A DNA stretch of 64,000 nucleotides from Streptomyces sp. A2-16 (GCF_018128905.1 NZ_CP063808.1:7006001-7070000), one strand, 5' to 3'; numbered from the stretch's first letter, positions 15,724-24,839 are shown. Numbers and translations are program-made. The notes: generated from the letters alone by a model not told the origin.

Positions 15724-16587
15724 CTAGTCCTGTCCTGAATTCGACCCCTCGGGGTCCGGATCCGACCGGGGCTCAAGAGACGCGCGTTGCTCCTGCACCG
15801 GTTGCTGCGGCGCCGGCGCCCCCACCCCCTGCTGCGCCCGCTCCAGGAACCGCAGCAGCTCGACGGGGAACGGCAGCACCAGCGTCGAGTTCTTCTCCGC
15901 CGCCACCGCCACCACCGTCTGCAGCAAGCGCAGTTGCAGCGCGGCCGGCTGCTCGGACATCTCCTTGGCCGCCTCGGCCAGCTTCTTCGACGCCTGGAGT
16001 TCCGCGTCCGCGTTGATGACCCGGGCCCGCCGCTCCCGGTCCGCCTCGGCCTGCCGGGCCATGGACCGCTTCATGGTCTCGGGCAGGGAGACGTCCTTGA
16101 TCTCGACCCGGTCGATCGTGACCCCCCACTCCACCGCGGGACTGTCGATCATCAACTCCAGTCCCTGGTTGAGCTTTTCGCGGTTGGACAGCAGATCGTC
16201 CAGTTCGCTCTTGCCGATGATCGACCGCAGCGAGGTCTGCGCCATCTGCGCGACCGCGAACCGGTAGTCCTCGACCCGGACGACCGCCTCGGCGGGCGAG
16301 GTCACCTTGAAGTAGACGACGGCGTCCACCCGCACGGTGACGTTGTCCCGGGTGATGCCCTCCTGCCCCGGCACCGGCATCGTCACGATCTGCATGTTGA
16401 CCTTCCGGAGCTTGTCAACGCCCGGAACGATCATCGTGAACCCCGGCCCCCGCACTTCCGGCCGCAGCTTTCCGAGGCGGAAGACCACGCCCCGTTCGTA
16501 CTGCTTGACGACCCGCGCGGCCGCCATCACGTACACCGCTCCGGCGGACACGAGCGTCACGCCCGCTGCCACCAGCTCCTCGACCAT
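15724..16587 (-). CDS. SPFH/band-7 membrane protein (stomatin/slipin type)
   Basis: 287 residues from the ATG at 16587, chosen because GGGGG precedes it and the conserved part begins here. One N-terminal membrane segment (ELVAAGVTLVSAGAVYVMAAA), then the band-7 core with VVKQYERGVVFRLGKLRPEV, GPGFTMIVPGVDKLRKVNMQ, NVTVRVDAVVYFKVTSPAEA and QTSLRSIIGKSELDDLL, and the coiled RQAEADRERRARVINADAEL region. The C-terminal 40 residues are low-complexity Pro/Gln/Glu. Slipins form membrane-bound oligomeric scaffolds that often control a protease. No NfeD-type partner lies beside it; the neighbours are secreted proteases. Divergent from a hydrolase gene. Confidence 0.88.
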   Translation of the reverse strand: MVEELVAAGVTLVSAGAVYVMAAARVVKQYERGVVFRLGKLRPEVRGPGFTMIVPGVDKLRKVNMQIVTMPVPGQEGITRDNVTVRVDAVVYFKVTSPAEAVVRVEDYRFAVAQMAQTSLRSIIGKSELDDLLSNREKLNQGLELMIDSPAVEWGVTIDRVEIKDVSLPETMKRSMARQAEADRERRARVINADAELQASKKLAEAAKEMSEQPAALQLRLLQTVVAVAAEKNSTLVLPFPVELLRFLERAQQGVGAPAPQQPVQEQRASLEPRSDPDPEGSNSGQD

Positions 16588-16676
16588 CGCGACCCCCAGG
16601 GTCCGAACCAGGCGCTCAAGGTGTGTACTTCGACGGTAACTCCGCCGTGTACACCAAGGGGAGACGGAGGACACAG

Positions 16677-17558
16677 GTGGTCCAGGGCATCAGGACGCAG
16701 GACGGCCGCCGGCTGACGGTCGAGGAGTACGGCGACCCGGACGGCACGCCGGTGGTACTGCTGCACGACACCCCGGGCTGTCGCTTCGGCGTCGTACCCC
16801 CGGACGTCGTGACCGCGCACCCGCACATCCGGTTCCTCGGCTACGACCGCCCCGGCTACGGCGATTCGGACCGGCTGCCCGGACGCCGCGTGGCCGACGC
16901 CGCCCGGGACGTGGCGGAGCTGGCCGGCGCTCTCGGGCTCGGCCGCTTCTCGGTGCTCGGCCTCTCCGGCGGCGCCCCGCACGCCCTGGCCTGCGCCGCG
17001 CTGCTGCCCTCCCGAGTGCGGCGGGCGGCGGTGCTGGCGTCACCCGCGCCCCCGGACGCGAGGGAGCTGAGCTGGTTCGAGGGCATGACCGCCTCCCAGG
17101 TCGAGGAGTTCACCCTGGCGCTCACCGACCCGCTCGCCTTCTCCGAGGCCCTCGCCGCCCGCGCCGCCGACATCCGTCGCGACCCCGCCCAGCTGCTCGT
17201 CTCCGTCCGCGACGGCCTCACCGACGCCGACCGGCGGATCCTCTCCGGCCCGGGGTCCGGCGAGCTGCTGCGCGGCTATCGGGAGGCGGTGCGCGGTTCG
17301 TCGTACGGCTGGCTCGACGACCGTCTCGCCCTGCTCAGCAACTGGGGCTTCGACCCGGCGGCCGTCACCCGGCCCGTCCTGCTGTGGCACGGCGCCCAGG
17401 ACACGTTCTCCCCGGTCGGCCACTTCACATGGCTGGCGGACCGCGTCCCCCGCGTCCGTCCCGTCCTCCAGAAGGACGCCGGCCGCTTCGGAGCCCTCGA
17501 GGCCCTGCCGGCCGTACTGGACTGGCTCTGCGCACCACCGGAACGTGCCACGCCGTGA
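16677..17558 (+). CDS. Alpha/beta-fold hydrolase
   Basis: 293 residues from the GTG at 16677, six bases after GGAGG; an ATG 18 codons earlier has no such site. The fold is clear: strand and oxyanion region VVLLHDTPGCRFG, GYDRPGYGDSD, nucleophile elbow GLSGGAPHA (Ser), and LLWHGAQDTFSPVGH with the acid Asp. The usual C-terminal His is not obvious, the end reading AGRFGALEALPAVLDWL where GGH is normal, so the triad may be incomplete. Probable cytoplasmic esterase, peptidase or lactonase; substrate unknown. Divergent from the band-7 gene. Confidence 0.85.
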   Translation: MVQGIRTQDGRRLTVEEYGDPDGTPVVLLHDTPGCRFGVVPPDVVTAHPHIRFLGYDRPGYGDSDRLPGRRVADAARDVAELAGALGLGRFSVLGLSGGAPHALACAALLPSRVRRAAVLASPAPPDARELSWFEGMTASQVEEFTLALTDPLAFSEALAARAADIRRDPAQLLVSVRDGLTDADRRILSGPGSGELLRGYREAVRGSSYGWLDDRLALLSNWGFDPAAVTRPVLLWHGAQDTFSPVGHFTWLADRVPRVRPVLQKDAGRFGALEALPAVLDWLCAPPERATP

Positions 17559-17562
17559 TGAC

Positions 17563-17601
17563 GGCGAGCCCCCGTACGACGGACGCGTACGGGGGCTCGC
17601 C
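17563..17601. terminator. Bidirectional terminator between convergent hydrolase and protease genes
   Basis: GGCGAGCCCCCGTACG (17563-17578) pairs perfectly with CGTACGGGGGCTCGCC (17586-17601) around a 7-base loop. It lies between two convergent stop codons. No T-run, as is common in Streptomyces. Confidence 0.85.
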
Positions 17602-17632
17602 TGGTGCAGGCTGCGATATGGCGTTGCCGGGG

Positions 17633-18541
17633 CTAGAAGACGCTGACGCCGTAGGCGCTCAGGGCCTCGGTGACCGGCTGGAAGAAGGTCGTGCCGCCGG
17701 AGGAGCAGTTGCCGCTGCCGCCGGAGGTCAGACCGTAGGCGACACCGTTGCTGCCGTAGAGCGGGCCGCCGGAGTCGCCGGGCTCGGCGCAGACCGTGGT
17801 CTGGATCATGCCGTAGACGACGTCGCCGCCGCCGTAGTTCACGGTCGCGTTGAGCGCGGTGACCCGGCCGCTGTGGGTGCCGGTGGTGGAGCCGCGGCGG
17901 TTGACCGTGGTGCCCACGCTCGGGGTCGCGGCGCTGGTGATGTCGACGCTGCCGACGGTGCCGGAGATGGACGAGGTCGGGTAGCTCGACGAGTACCGGA
18001 CGAGGCCGTAGTCGTTGGTCGGGAAGCTGGACCCGGCCGTCGAACCGAGGGTGGTCGTGTGGCCCGAGTTCGACCACCAGGTGCCCGCGCCGTCGGTGCA
18101 GTGACCGGCGGTCAGGAAGTAGTAGGTGCTGCCGCTGCGGACGTTGAAGCCGAGGGAGCAGCGCCAGCTACTCGCATAGATGGCGTCGCCGCCGGAGATC
18201 AGCTTGTTGAACTTGCCCGGGGTCCGCTTGATCGTGAGCGCGTCGGCGTTGCTGCCCGCCTGCTGCTTGATCTTGGCGATCTCGGCCTGCGAGACCGTGC
18301 TGTCGACGGTGACGACGACACGGTTGGTCTTGCTGTCGACAGCCCAGGCGGTGCCCGGGATGTCGGCCTTGAGCACCGAGCTGCTGGCGCTCTTGAGTTC
18401 GGCCGTGCTGAACGGGGTCGCAGCGGTCGCGTTCGCGCTGGGGACCGCGATCGCGGCCGCGGCCACGAGGCCGGTGGTACCGGCGATCAGCCGGGTCCGT
18501 CTCGCAATGCCACTGCGGGGGTTGGTGCGCTTGATCCTCAC
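17633..18541 (-). CDS. Secreted serine protease, streptogrisin B-like (S1E)
   Basis: 302 residues from a GTG with GGGAGG nine bases upstream. Signal peptide (RIKRTNPRSGIARRTRLIAG followed by a hydrophobic Ala/Val core and a SANATA cleavage region), a short pro-region (about 80 residues, TAWAVDSKTNRVVVTVDSTV), then the mature enzyme starting ISGGDAIYASSWRCSLGFNV, strikingly like streptogrisin B. Triad: His in TAGHC, Asp in NDYGLV, Ser in EPGDSGGPL. The S1 region GLTSGGSGNCSSGG and the end TFFQPVTEALSAYGVSVF are as in SGPB. Extracellular chymotrypsin-like endopeptidase. The short pro-region distinguishes it from the paralogue at 14408. Confidence 0.93.
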   Translation of the reverse strand: MRIKRTNPRSGIARRTRLIAGTTGLVAAAAIAVPSANATAATPFSTAELKSASSSVLKADIPGTAWAVDSKTNRVVVTVDSTVSQAEIAKIKQQAGSNADALTIKRTPGKFNKLISGGDAIYASSWRCSLGFNVRSGSTYYFLTAGHCTDGAGTWWSNSGHTTTLGSTAGSSFPTNDYGLVRYSSSYPTSSISGTVGSVDITSAATPSVGTTVNRRGSTTGTHSGRVTALNATVNYGGGDVVYGMIQTTVCAEPGDSGGPLYGSNGVAYGLTSGGSGNCSSGGTTFFQPVTEALSAYGVSVF

Positions 18542-19003
18542 GTTTCGTTCCCTCCCAGGGGAATTCGGGGGCCCGCGTGGGGTCGGGGCCCGTGAGGCGC
18601 AGTCAGCGGCCCGGGTGTCCGGTTTTCGAACACGCCGTGCTCCTGACAAGCGCTGAGGGGGAGTATTCGGCCGAACGGACGGTCGGCGCAAGGGCGCCTT
18701 TCGGCCGTCAACCTTTGAAAGACCTTTGTCATTCGGAGGGAACGCACAGCCCCTGGATCCCGTCCCTTCTCCTCGTCACCGAAGTGACGCCGAGAGTGGC
18801 CCGGGGCGCCGGGAAGGGGCAGATGCGGTGGTCGGCGAGGGCGCAGGGCGTCGGCGGCCGCCGGTCGGAGCCGACCGTCCTACGGCCGTCGGCGTCCGCC
18901 GCGGACGGTCACGGGAACCGGAATCGGTGGTTTCCGTCCGCGCTCGCCGTATCGCCGAAAACCGCCCCCCGCCGAGTCGGCTCCCCACCCCGCGCCCTTG
19001 GCG
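18542..19003. other. Gene-free stretch upstream of the streptogrisin B-like gene
   Basis: 462 bases between the protease start and the stop of the first flavin monooxygenase. No convincing open frame. On the minus strand a weak promoter can be drawn for the protease: TTGCGC, 17 bases, GAATAC (in 18660-18695). The remainder shows no obvious repeat. Confidence 0.5.
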
Positions 19004-20161
19004 TCAGCCGCTCCCCACGGGGTCGGGGAGTCCGAGGTGCGAGCGCAGGGTGGTGCCCTGGTACCGCGTGCGGAAGGCGCCGCGTTCCTGGAGCAGCGGG
19101 ACCACCTTGTCCACGAACTCGTCGAGCCCGCCCGGGGTGAGACGGGGGTCGAGGAGGAAGCCGTCGGCGGCCCCGCACCGCACGAACGCGTCGAGCTCGG
19201 TGGCCACCTCCTCCGGGGTGCCGACGAAGGCCTGCGGCCCGCCCGCCTCGACGAGGGTCTGCCGGAGGGACGGCTCCCCGGCGACCGCGACCGTGCCGCC
19301 GCGCCGGGGCCGCCCCTGGGCGAGCGCCGGGTCGGCCACCTGGTCGAGGCCGGGATGGGGGGCGCCGAGGCCGTCGTCCCGGGAGGGCAGGTCGACGCCC
19401 CGTCGGATCCCTGCGGCCCTCTCCCGTGCCTCGGCGTCGGTGTCCGCGAGGACGACACCGACACCGAGCATGATCTTCAGGTCGTCGGGCGCCCGCCCGT
19501 ACGCGGCGAGGCGGCGCTTCACATCGGCGTAGAAGGCACGCCCGTCCTCCAGTGGGCGCTGCCGGGTGAGGACCACATCGGCGGCTGAGGCGGCGAACTC
19601 CCGCCCCTCGTCGCCGTCCCCGGCCTGGATGACGACCGGGTGCCCCTGCGGCGAGCGCGGCACGGTGAACTCCCCCGCGATGTCGAAGTGCCGCCCGCGG
19701 TGCGCGAACGGGCGCGGGACCCCGTCCGCCGTCCAGGAGTCCCACAGCTCCCGTGCCGTCTCCAGGAACTCGGCGGCACGGGGGTAGCGGTCGGCCCGGT
19801 CCAGGAAGCCGCCGCGCCGGAAGTTCTCCCCGGCCGGGGCATCGGAGGAGGGCACCACGTTCCAGGCGACCCGGCCCCCGCTCACATGGTCCAACGTGGC
19901 GAGTCGGCGGGCGAGTTCGTACGGCTCGTTGAAGGTCGTGCCGACGGCGGCCGCGAGCCCGAGCCGCTCGGTGACGGCGGCGAGCGCGCCGAGCACGGCG
20001 AGCGACTCGTGGGCGAGGAGGACGAAGTCGAACAGACCCCGCTCGGCCGTCCCCGCCACCTCCTCGAAGGACGAGAACCCGATCCTCGACCGCGGACCGG
20101 CGCCGGTGGTGTCGTCGACGCCCGGGAGCCGCGCGGCCAGATGCATCTGCCTACGGCTCAT
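19004..20161 (-). CDS. LLM-class flavin-dependent monooxygenase (NtaA/SnaA/DszA family), 1
   Basis: 385 residues, luciferase-like TIM barrel of the FMNH2-dependent NtaA/SnaA/SoxA/DszA family: GTAERGLFDFVLLAHESLAV, GLAAAVGTTFNEPYELARRL, ATLDHVSGGRVAWNVVPS, RYPRAAEFLETARELWDSW and SPQGHPVVIQAGDGDEGREF are diagnostic. It overlaps the second monooxygenase gene by eleven bases. These enzymes oxidise C-S or C-N bonds with reduced FMN. With a cystine-type ABC transporter in the same operon, S-substituted cysteines or similar organosulfur compounds are the likely substrates, as in the Bacillus ytm operon. No flavin reductase is encoded nearby. Last gene of the operon. Confidence 0.88.
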   Translation of the reverse strand: MSRRQMHLAARLPGVDDTTGAGPRSRIGFSSFEEVAGTAERGLFDFVLLAHESLAVLGALAAVTERLGLAAAVGTTFNEPYELARRLATLDHVSGGRVAWNVVPSSDAPAGENFRRGGFLDRADRYPRAAEFLETARELWDSWTADGVPRPFAHRGRHFDIAGEFTVPRSPQGHPVVIQAGDGDEGREFAASAADVVLTRQRPLEDGRAFYADVKRRLAAYGRAPDDLKIMLGVGVVLADTDAEARERAAGIRRGVDLPSRDDGLGAPHPGLDQVADPALAQGRPRRGGTVAVAGEPSLRQTLVEAGGPQAFVGTPEEVATELDAFVRCGAADGFLLDPRLTPGGLDEFVDKVVPLLQERGAFRTRYQGTTLRSHLGLPDPVGSG

Positions 20162-21212
20162 GGCGCTCCCCGGTCAGGGCGTACCGGTTGCCGGGTCTGG
20201 CGAGGTCCAGGTGCTCCCGGAGTGTGCTGCCCGGGTAGAAGGTGCGGAACAGTCCGCGGTGCTGGAGCAGCGCGACCGTGCCGTTGACGAGCCGTTCCAG
20301 GTCGCGCAGCGGTTCGGCGGGTGTGAGGTGGAAGCCGTCGACGACGCCCTCGCCGTGCCAGGTGGCGATCAGTTCCGCGAGGTCGACGGGTCCGCCCCGG
20401 TACACCGGACCCTGCGCGGACGGGCGGGGGCCGCCTCCACCGTGCCCCCGCTGCGCCGCGTGCTCGCCGTCCCCGAGGTCGACCAGGAGACCGGCGAGTA
20501 CCCGCAGTCCGTCGGGGTCGCGCCCGAACTCCGCCGCCGCGGCACGCAGTTGCTCCCGTACGGCGGCGGCCTGCGCGGCACTCGTGGCGCGGACGAGGGC
20601 CACGTCCGCGTACCGGGCTGCGGTCCTGCGGGCGGGTCCGTCGGTGGCGTCGATCACGCGGACCGGGTGGCCCTGCGGGGGCCGGGGCACGGTCGAGGGG
20701 CCCCTGACCGAGAAGGACGTGCCCTGGAAGTCGACGGGGTGCGGCCTGCCCCCGTCGACGAGGCGGCCGGTGGTCGCGCCCGGTGGTCCGGCGACCTCCT
20801 CCCCGCTGTCCCACAACCTCGCGGCCACGTCGGCGACTTCGCCCGCCTCCTGCCACAGGGCGTCCGCCGGGGCCGCGTGACGGCGGCCGAAGAGGCGGGC
20901 CTCGCCCTCGGTGGCCGAGACGTCGATCCGCCAGCCGGCCCGGCCCCGGCTGACCCAGTCGAGGGCCGCGACGGCAGCCTGGACGTGGAAGGGCTCGGTG
21001 TGGGTGGTCGTGACGGTGGGCACCAGGCCGATCCGGCGGGTGGCCGGCGCGACCCGGGACAGCACGGCGAGCGCGTCGGGGCCGGGCCGGGCGAAGGTGT
21101 CGTCCAGCGTCACGAAGTCGAGCCCGCCGCGCTCGGCCAGCCGTGCGAGGGTGACGTAGGAGGCGGCGTCGTAGGCGGACTGCTGGTCGACGGCGGCGGA
21201 CAGATGCAGCAT
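20151..21212 (-). CDS. LLM-class flavin-dependent monooxygenase, 2
   Basis: 353 residues. The ATG at 21212 shares one base with the stop of the ATPase gene (TGATG); a GTG one codon earlier is possible. Same family as its neighbour but more divergent, lacking the long loop after strand 1: LARLAERGGLDFVTLDDTF, PFHVQAAVAALDWVSRGRAG, ATEGEARLFGRRHAAPADAL, PPQGHPVRVIDATDGPAR. Two such enzymes in one operon suggest two successive or alternative oxidations, as for YtmO and YtnJ in Bacillus. Needs reduced FMN supplied from elsewhere. The active-site pocket cannot be assigned from sequence. Confidence 0.85.
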   Translation of the reverse strand: MLHLSAAVDQQSAYDAASYVTLARLAERGGLDFVTLDDTFARPGPDALAVLSRVAPATRRIGLVPTVTTTHTEPFHVQAAVAALDWVSRGRAGWRIDVSATEGEARLFGRRHAAPADALWQEAGEVADVAARLWDSGEEVAGPPGATTGRLVDGGRPHPVDFQGTSFSVRGPSTVPRPPQGHPVRVIDATDGPARRTAARYADVALVRATSAAQAAAVREQLRAAAAEFGRDPDGLRVLAGLLVDLGDGEHAAQRGHGGGGPRPSAQGPVYRGGPVDLAELIATWHGEGVVDGFHLTPAEPLRDLERLVNGTVALLQHRGLFRTFYPGSTLREHLDLARPGNRYALTGERHEP

Positions 21213-21973
21213 CACAGCACCCTCGAGAGAAAGGACCGCGTGCGTTCGTGGCGCGGGTCGTCCAGCACCTGCGCCGGTGGACCCTGTTCGACGATCCGCC
21301 CGTCGTCCATGAACACGACGGTGTCGGCGACCTCGCGGGCGAAACCGATCTCGTGCGTGACGACGATCATCGTGGTGCCCCGGCGGGCCAGGTCCCTGAT
21401 GACGTCGAGGACCTCGCCCACCAGCTCGGGGTCGAGCGCGGAGGTCGGTTCGTCGAAGAGCAGCAGCCGGGGTTCCAGCGCCAACGCCCGCGCGATCGCC
21501 ACCCGTTGCTGCTGCCCGCCGGAGAGGTGCCTCGGATGGGCGTCCGCCTTGTCGGCGAGTCCCACCCGACCGAGGAGCCGCCGGGCCGCCTCGACGGCCT
21601 CCTTCCGGGGCTGCTTCAGCACCGACACCGGGGCCTCGACGACGTTGTCCAGCACGGTGAGATGCGGGAACAGGTGGAAGTTCTGGAAGACGAAGCCGAT
21701 CCGGGTGCGCTGTCTGAGCACCTCGCGCTCGGGCAGCTCGTACAGCTTGTCGCCGGAGCGCCGGTACCCGACCAGTTCCCCGTCCACGCTGATCACGCCC
21801 TTGTCCACCTTCTCCAGGTGGTTGACGGTCCGCAGCAGTGTCGACTTGCCGGAGCCGGAGGGACCGAGGACCACGGTGACCTCGCCGGCGCCGACCCTGA
21901 GGTCAATGCCCTTGAGCACCTCCAGTGGGCCGAAGCTCTTGTGGACCGACCTGATGTCGACCATGGCACTCAT
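21212..21973 (-). CDS. Amino-acid (cystine-type) ABC transporter ATPase
   Basis: 253 residues. The start chosen is the ATG at 21973, seven bases after GGGGAG; the long open frame before it overlaps the FAD-protein gene in another frame. All motifs are canonical: Walker A GPSGSGKST, Q-loop FVFQNFHLFPHLT, signature LSGGQQQRVAIARAL, Walker B LLLFDEPTSALDP, switch His in VVTHEIGF. Sequence is of the polar amino-acid (GlnQ/TcyC/YtmN) class. It should drive the permease encoded at 23756-24613. It is separated from that permease by the FAD protein gene, an unusual order. Stop overlaps the next start. Confidence 0.93.
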   Translation of the reverse strand: MSAMVDIRSVHKSFGPLEVLKGIDLRVGAGEVTVVLGPSGSGKSTLLRTVNHLEKVDKGVISVDGELVGYRRSGDKLYELPEREVLRQRTRIGFVFQNFHLFPHLTVLDNVVEAPVSVLKQPRKEAVEAARRLLGRVGLADKADAHPRHLSGGQQQRVAIARALALEPRLLLFDEPTSALDPELVGEVLDVIRDLARRGTTMIVVTHEIGFAREVADTVVFMDDGRIVEQGPPAQVLDDPRHERTRSFLSRVL

Positions 21974-22001
21974 CGCTGAACTCCCCTGTTCTGCGGGTGA
22001 C

Positions 22002-23759
22002 TCAGGCGGCGGCACGACCGGCGAGCTCCCCGAGGAACCGCAGCGCGGCCCGTGCGGTCGCGTCGTTCTGCCGGAAGGCGGGCCCGCCGGTGCGCGGCCG
22101 GGTGAAGGCGCCGGGCGTACGGCCGTCGGTGTGCGGGCCGAGCGCGAAGCGCCGTGGGTGCGGCCGGCCCGACCGGTCCAGGACCCGCCCGTCGGCGCGG
22201 TCCACGCGCAGCAGCCCGTCCGGGCTCTCGGCGGCCCCCTCGGCGTACAGCTCACGCAGCAGCGGATCGAGGGCCCGCCGGACGGTCGGTTCGGGCAGCC
22301 GGGCCTCGACCAGCGCCCGTGCCTCGACCGAGTGGCCCGGCACGGTGGGGCTCGACGCCCGGAACACCCCGTCCTCGGCGCGGACTTCCATGTCCGCCCC
22401 GACGAACCTGAGCACTCCGGCCCGGGACAGCGCGAGCAGCTGCCGCAGCCGGGGGCCGGGCGGCCCGGAGGCGAGATAGCTGAAGAAGCCGTGCCACCGT
22501 CCGCCGATGTCCCCCAGCCGGACCAACTGTCCGTAGACGGAGAGCAGTCCGAGGAACACGGCCAGGTCCGGGCTGTACCGAGGATCATGACGACGGCTCA
22601 GGTCGGCCTCGACATACTCCCGCAGTCCCTCCTGGAACTCCTCGTGCGTCGCGTACCGCACGCCCTCCAGCGGCCGGTCGAGCCGGGCGAGGTCGAGCCG
22701 GTCCCGGGGGTCGGGCACGGCGGAGGCCACCAGGGTCTCCCGTTCGACGAGGTCCTCGACGGCCGCGTACTTCTCCTCGAAGTCGGCCCAGGACATCGCG
22801 GTCCGCTCCGGATGCACGGTGAACAGCCGGTGGTAGTGGGCGAACCCGAGTTCCTTCTCCACCAGCGGCCACACGTCCCGCCCGAAGGCGAACCCCCCGG
22901 GGCGGGCGAGCAGTTCGTCGATCCGGTCCGGCCCCAGGAAGCGGGGCAGCGGCGGCCGCTCGCCGGTCCAGTCGTAGCCGATCTTCGAGTGGTACGGCAC
23001 TCCGCGCCGCGATCCGACGTGGAGGACCGGCTCGCGCCCGGAGGGGAGGTAGGTGTCCCCGTCGTACCGGCCGCCCCGGCCCTCGGTGAGCAGCGCCATC
23101 AGGTCGACGAAGGCGAGGCCGAACCCTCGGACCAGGACCGGTTCGCCGGGTGCGAGCGCGGACAGGTCGCTGTCGGCGGTGAAGTCGGGTGGCAGGTGGA
23201 CGAGGTCGTGGGTGCGGGCGTACGCCGCCAAGCCCCTCTGCTCGTCGTCGAGTTCGGCGTCGAGGTGGCCCAGGGCGAGGACGACCAGGTCGGCGAGGAG
23301 CGGGCGCGAGCGGCCTTCCAGCCACACCTGCTGGCGCCCCTCGCGCGGTCCGCTCACCCGCAGGGCGCGGCGCGGATGGTGGTGGACGGACACGGACGGG
23401 GGCAGCGCGGCCACCGCCCGCTCGTGCACCCAGCGCAGGTACGCGCCCTGCAGCTGCCGGTCCGCGAAGGTGCGTCCTTCGATGCCGGCCCACTCGTGCA
23501 GGGTGGGGCCGGGGCGCACGGGTCCGTCCATGGCCACCGTCTCGTCGGTGAACATGGTGACGTCCTCGGCGTGCGAGTTCATCCACAGCAGCGGCGACTG
23601 GGCCTCGCGCCAGATGCGTCCGGCGCCGGGCGGGTGCGGATCGACCAGGTGCAGGTCCAGTCCCGAACCGTCGTACAGCTCGGGCGCGTTGGCGGCGATC
23701 CGCTCGATCAGACCGGTCCCCCGCGGCCCGGCTCCGACGATCACCAGCGAGCGCCTCAT
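22002..23759 (-). CDS. FAD/NAD(P)-binding protein
   Basis: 585 residues; ATG overlaps the permease stop (ATGA). An N-terminal dinucleotide fold (LVIVGAGPRGTGLIERIA) and the following layout (DLHLVDPHPPGAGRIWREAQ; LLWMNSHAEDVTMFTDE; LADLVVLALGHLDAE) place it in the FAD_NAD_binding_9 family, related to lysine/ornithine N-monooxygenases and HI0933-like proteins. The role of these proteins is poorly known; they recur in operons with ABC transporters and luciferase-like monooxygenases for organosulfur use. It may hydroxylate or reduce a transported substrate or feed electrons to the two flavin monooxygenases. No membrane segment. No clear second NADPH-binding GxGxxG was seen. Confidence 0.8.
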   Translation of the reverse strand: MRRSLVIVGAGPRGTGLIERIAANAPELYDGSGLDLHLVDPHPPGAGRIWREAQSPLLWMNSHAEDVTMFTDETVAMDGPVRPGPTLHEWAGIEGRTFADRQLQGAYLRWVHERAVAALPPSVSVHHHPRRALRVSGPREGRQQVWLEGRSRPLLADLVVLALGHLDAELDDEQRGLAAYARTHDLVHLPPDFTADSDLSALAPGEPVLVRGFGLAFVDLMALLTEGRGGRYDGDTYLPSGREPVLHVGSRRGVPYHSKIGYDWTGERPPLPRFLGPDRIDELLARPGGFAFGRDVWPLVEKELGFAHYHRLFTVHPERTAMSWADFEEKYAAVEDLVERETLVASAVPDPRDRLDLARLDRPLEGVRYATHEEFQEGLREYVEADLSRRHDPRYSPDLAVFLGLLSVYGQLVRLGDIGGRWHGFFSYLASGPPGPRLRQLLALSRAGVLRFVGADMEVRAEDGVFRASSPTVPGHSVEARALVEARLPEPTVRRALDPLLRELYAEGAAESPDGLLRVDRADGRVLDRSGRPHPRRFALGPHTDGRTPGAFTRPRTGGPAFRQNDATARAALRFLGELAGRAAA

Positions 23760-24613
23760 CGGGTGCGCTCCGCACCGCGGGCGTAGTGCTTCTCCACGTA
23801 GTGCTGACCGATGCCGAGCACCGAGGTGACGACGGTGTACCAGACGGTGGCGACCATCAGCAGCGGAATGACCTGGTAGGTGCGGTGGTAGACGAGCTGC
23901 ACGGAGTAGAGCAGGTCCTGCACGGCGATCACACTGACGATGGAGGTGCCCTTGAGGGTGCCGATCAGCATGTTCCCGGCCGGGGGCACGATGGAGCGCA
24001 TCGCCTGCGGCAGCACGATCCGCCACCAGCGCCGCCACCGGCTCAGGCCGAGCGCCTCGGCGGCCTCGATCTGCCCACGGTCGACGGACAGGATGCCGCC
24101 GCGCACCACCTCGGCGGCGTAGGCGGCCTCGTGCAGGGTCAGGCCGATGACCGCGACGGTGACCGGGCCGAGCAGGTCGACCGTCCGCACCCCGAGGATG
24201 TGCGGGTACAGCGCCCCGATGTTGAACCAGAGCAGCAGCTGCACCAGGATCGGGATCGACCGGAACAGCCAGACGTACCCCCAACTGACGCTTCTGAGGA
24301 CGGGGTTGGCGGACATCCGGGCCGCCGCGAGCAGCGCGCCCAGCACGAAGCCGAGCACCATGACCACCGCGGTCAGCCAGAGCGTGAGCCACAGGCCGCG
24401 CAGCACCGCGTCGGTGGTGAAGTAGTCCGCGACGACGTCCCACTGGAACGCGTCGTTGCGCAGGACGGAGTTGACCGCGAGCGCGAGCAGGGCGAGAACG
24501 GCGACGGCGGCGGTCCACTGGCCCGGGCGGCGCCGCGGGACGATCCGCAGGGAATCCGCGTGCTCGGGTATGCCGGGGGCGGCGGGGGCTTCGGCGAGGG
24601 TGTCGGAGGACAT
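23756..24613 (-). CDS. Amino-acid ABC transporter permease
   Basis: 285 residues. After a 30-residue cytoplasmic lead, about five or six membrane helices follow, beginning WTAAVAVLALLALAV. The HisM/GlnP-type coupling loop is EAAEALGLSRWRRWWRIVLPQAMR (about 183-206), and FRSIPILVQLLLW and LHEAAYAAEVVRGGI are typical of polar amino-acid permeases. One permease gene implies a homodimer. First gene of the minus-strand operon permease, FAD protein, ATPase, monooxygenase 2, monooxygenase 1. A TTGACA-type promoter lies about 130 bases upstream. The substrate-binding protein is encoded divergently at 25026. Confidence 0.92.
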   Translation of the reverse strand: MSSDTLAEAPAAPGIPEHADSLRIVPRRRPGQWTAAVAVLALLALAVNSVLRNDAFQWDVVADYFTTDAVLRGLWLTLWLTAVVMVLGFVLGALLAAARMSANPVLRSVSWGYVWLFRSIPILVQLLLWFNIGALYPHILGVRTVDLLGPVTVAVIGLTLHEAAYAAEVVRGGILSVDRGQIEAAEALGLSRWRRWWRIVLPQAMRSIVPPAGNMLIGTLKGTSIVSVIAVQDLLYSVQLVYHRTYQVIPLLMVATVWYTVVTSVLGIGQHYVEKHYARGAERTR

Positions 24614-24738
24614 GCGAGGGCTCCGTGGCGAGTGGGGGCCCCACCCACTCGAGCGAGGTCGGGAGTGGGGGATTGTCGAACTCGGACGGGTGCCTTCACA
24701 CGGATGCGGCCGAGCCCCTCAGCAGGGCCGCCTTTCGA

Positions 24739-24768
24739 GACTACGGGTGCGTTTCCCCTCGCTGTCAA
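24739..24768 (-). promoter_or_regulatory. Promoter of the permease-monooxygenase operon
   Basis: On the minus strand TTGACA (24768-24763), 18 bases, then GTAGTC (24744-24739), or TAGTCT with 19 bases. The -35 is a consensus match; the -10 is moderate. It lies about 130 bases before the permease start. Confidence 0.55.
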
Positions 24769-24839
24769 GGCCGTCCACACTGTGAGCCGTACGTCTCAAC
24801 TCGGTTGACGCCACACCGGATGCCTGTTCCACTTGCCCC

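Noticed and set aside
19896..23786. A 1296-codon open frame on the plus strand
   Set aside because: It runs antisense to two monooxygenases, the ATPase and the FAD protein, all with clear family motifs; its own product has no recognisable domain.
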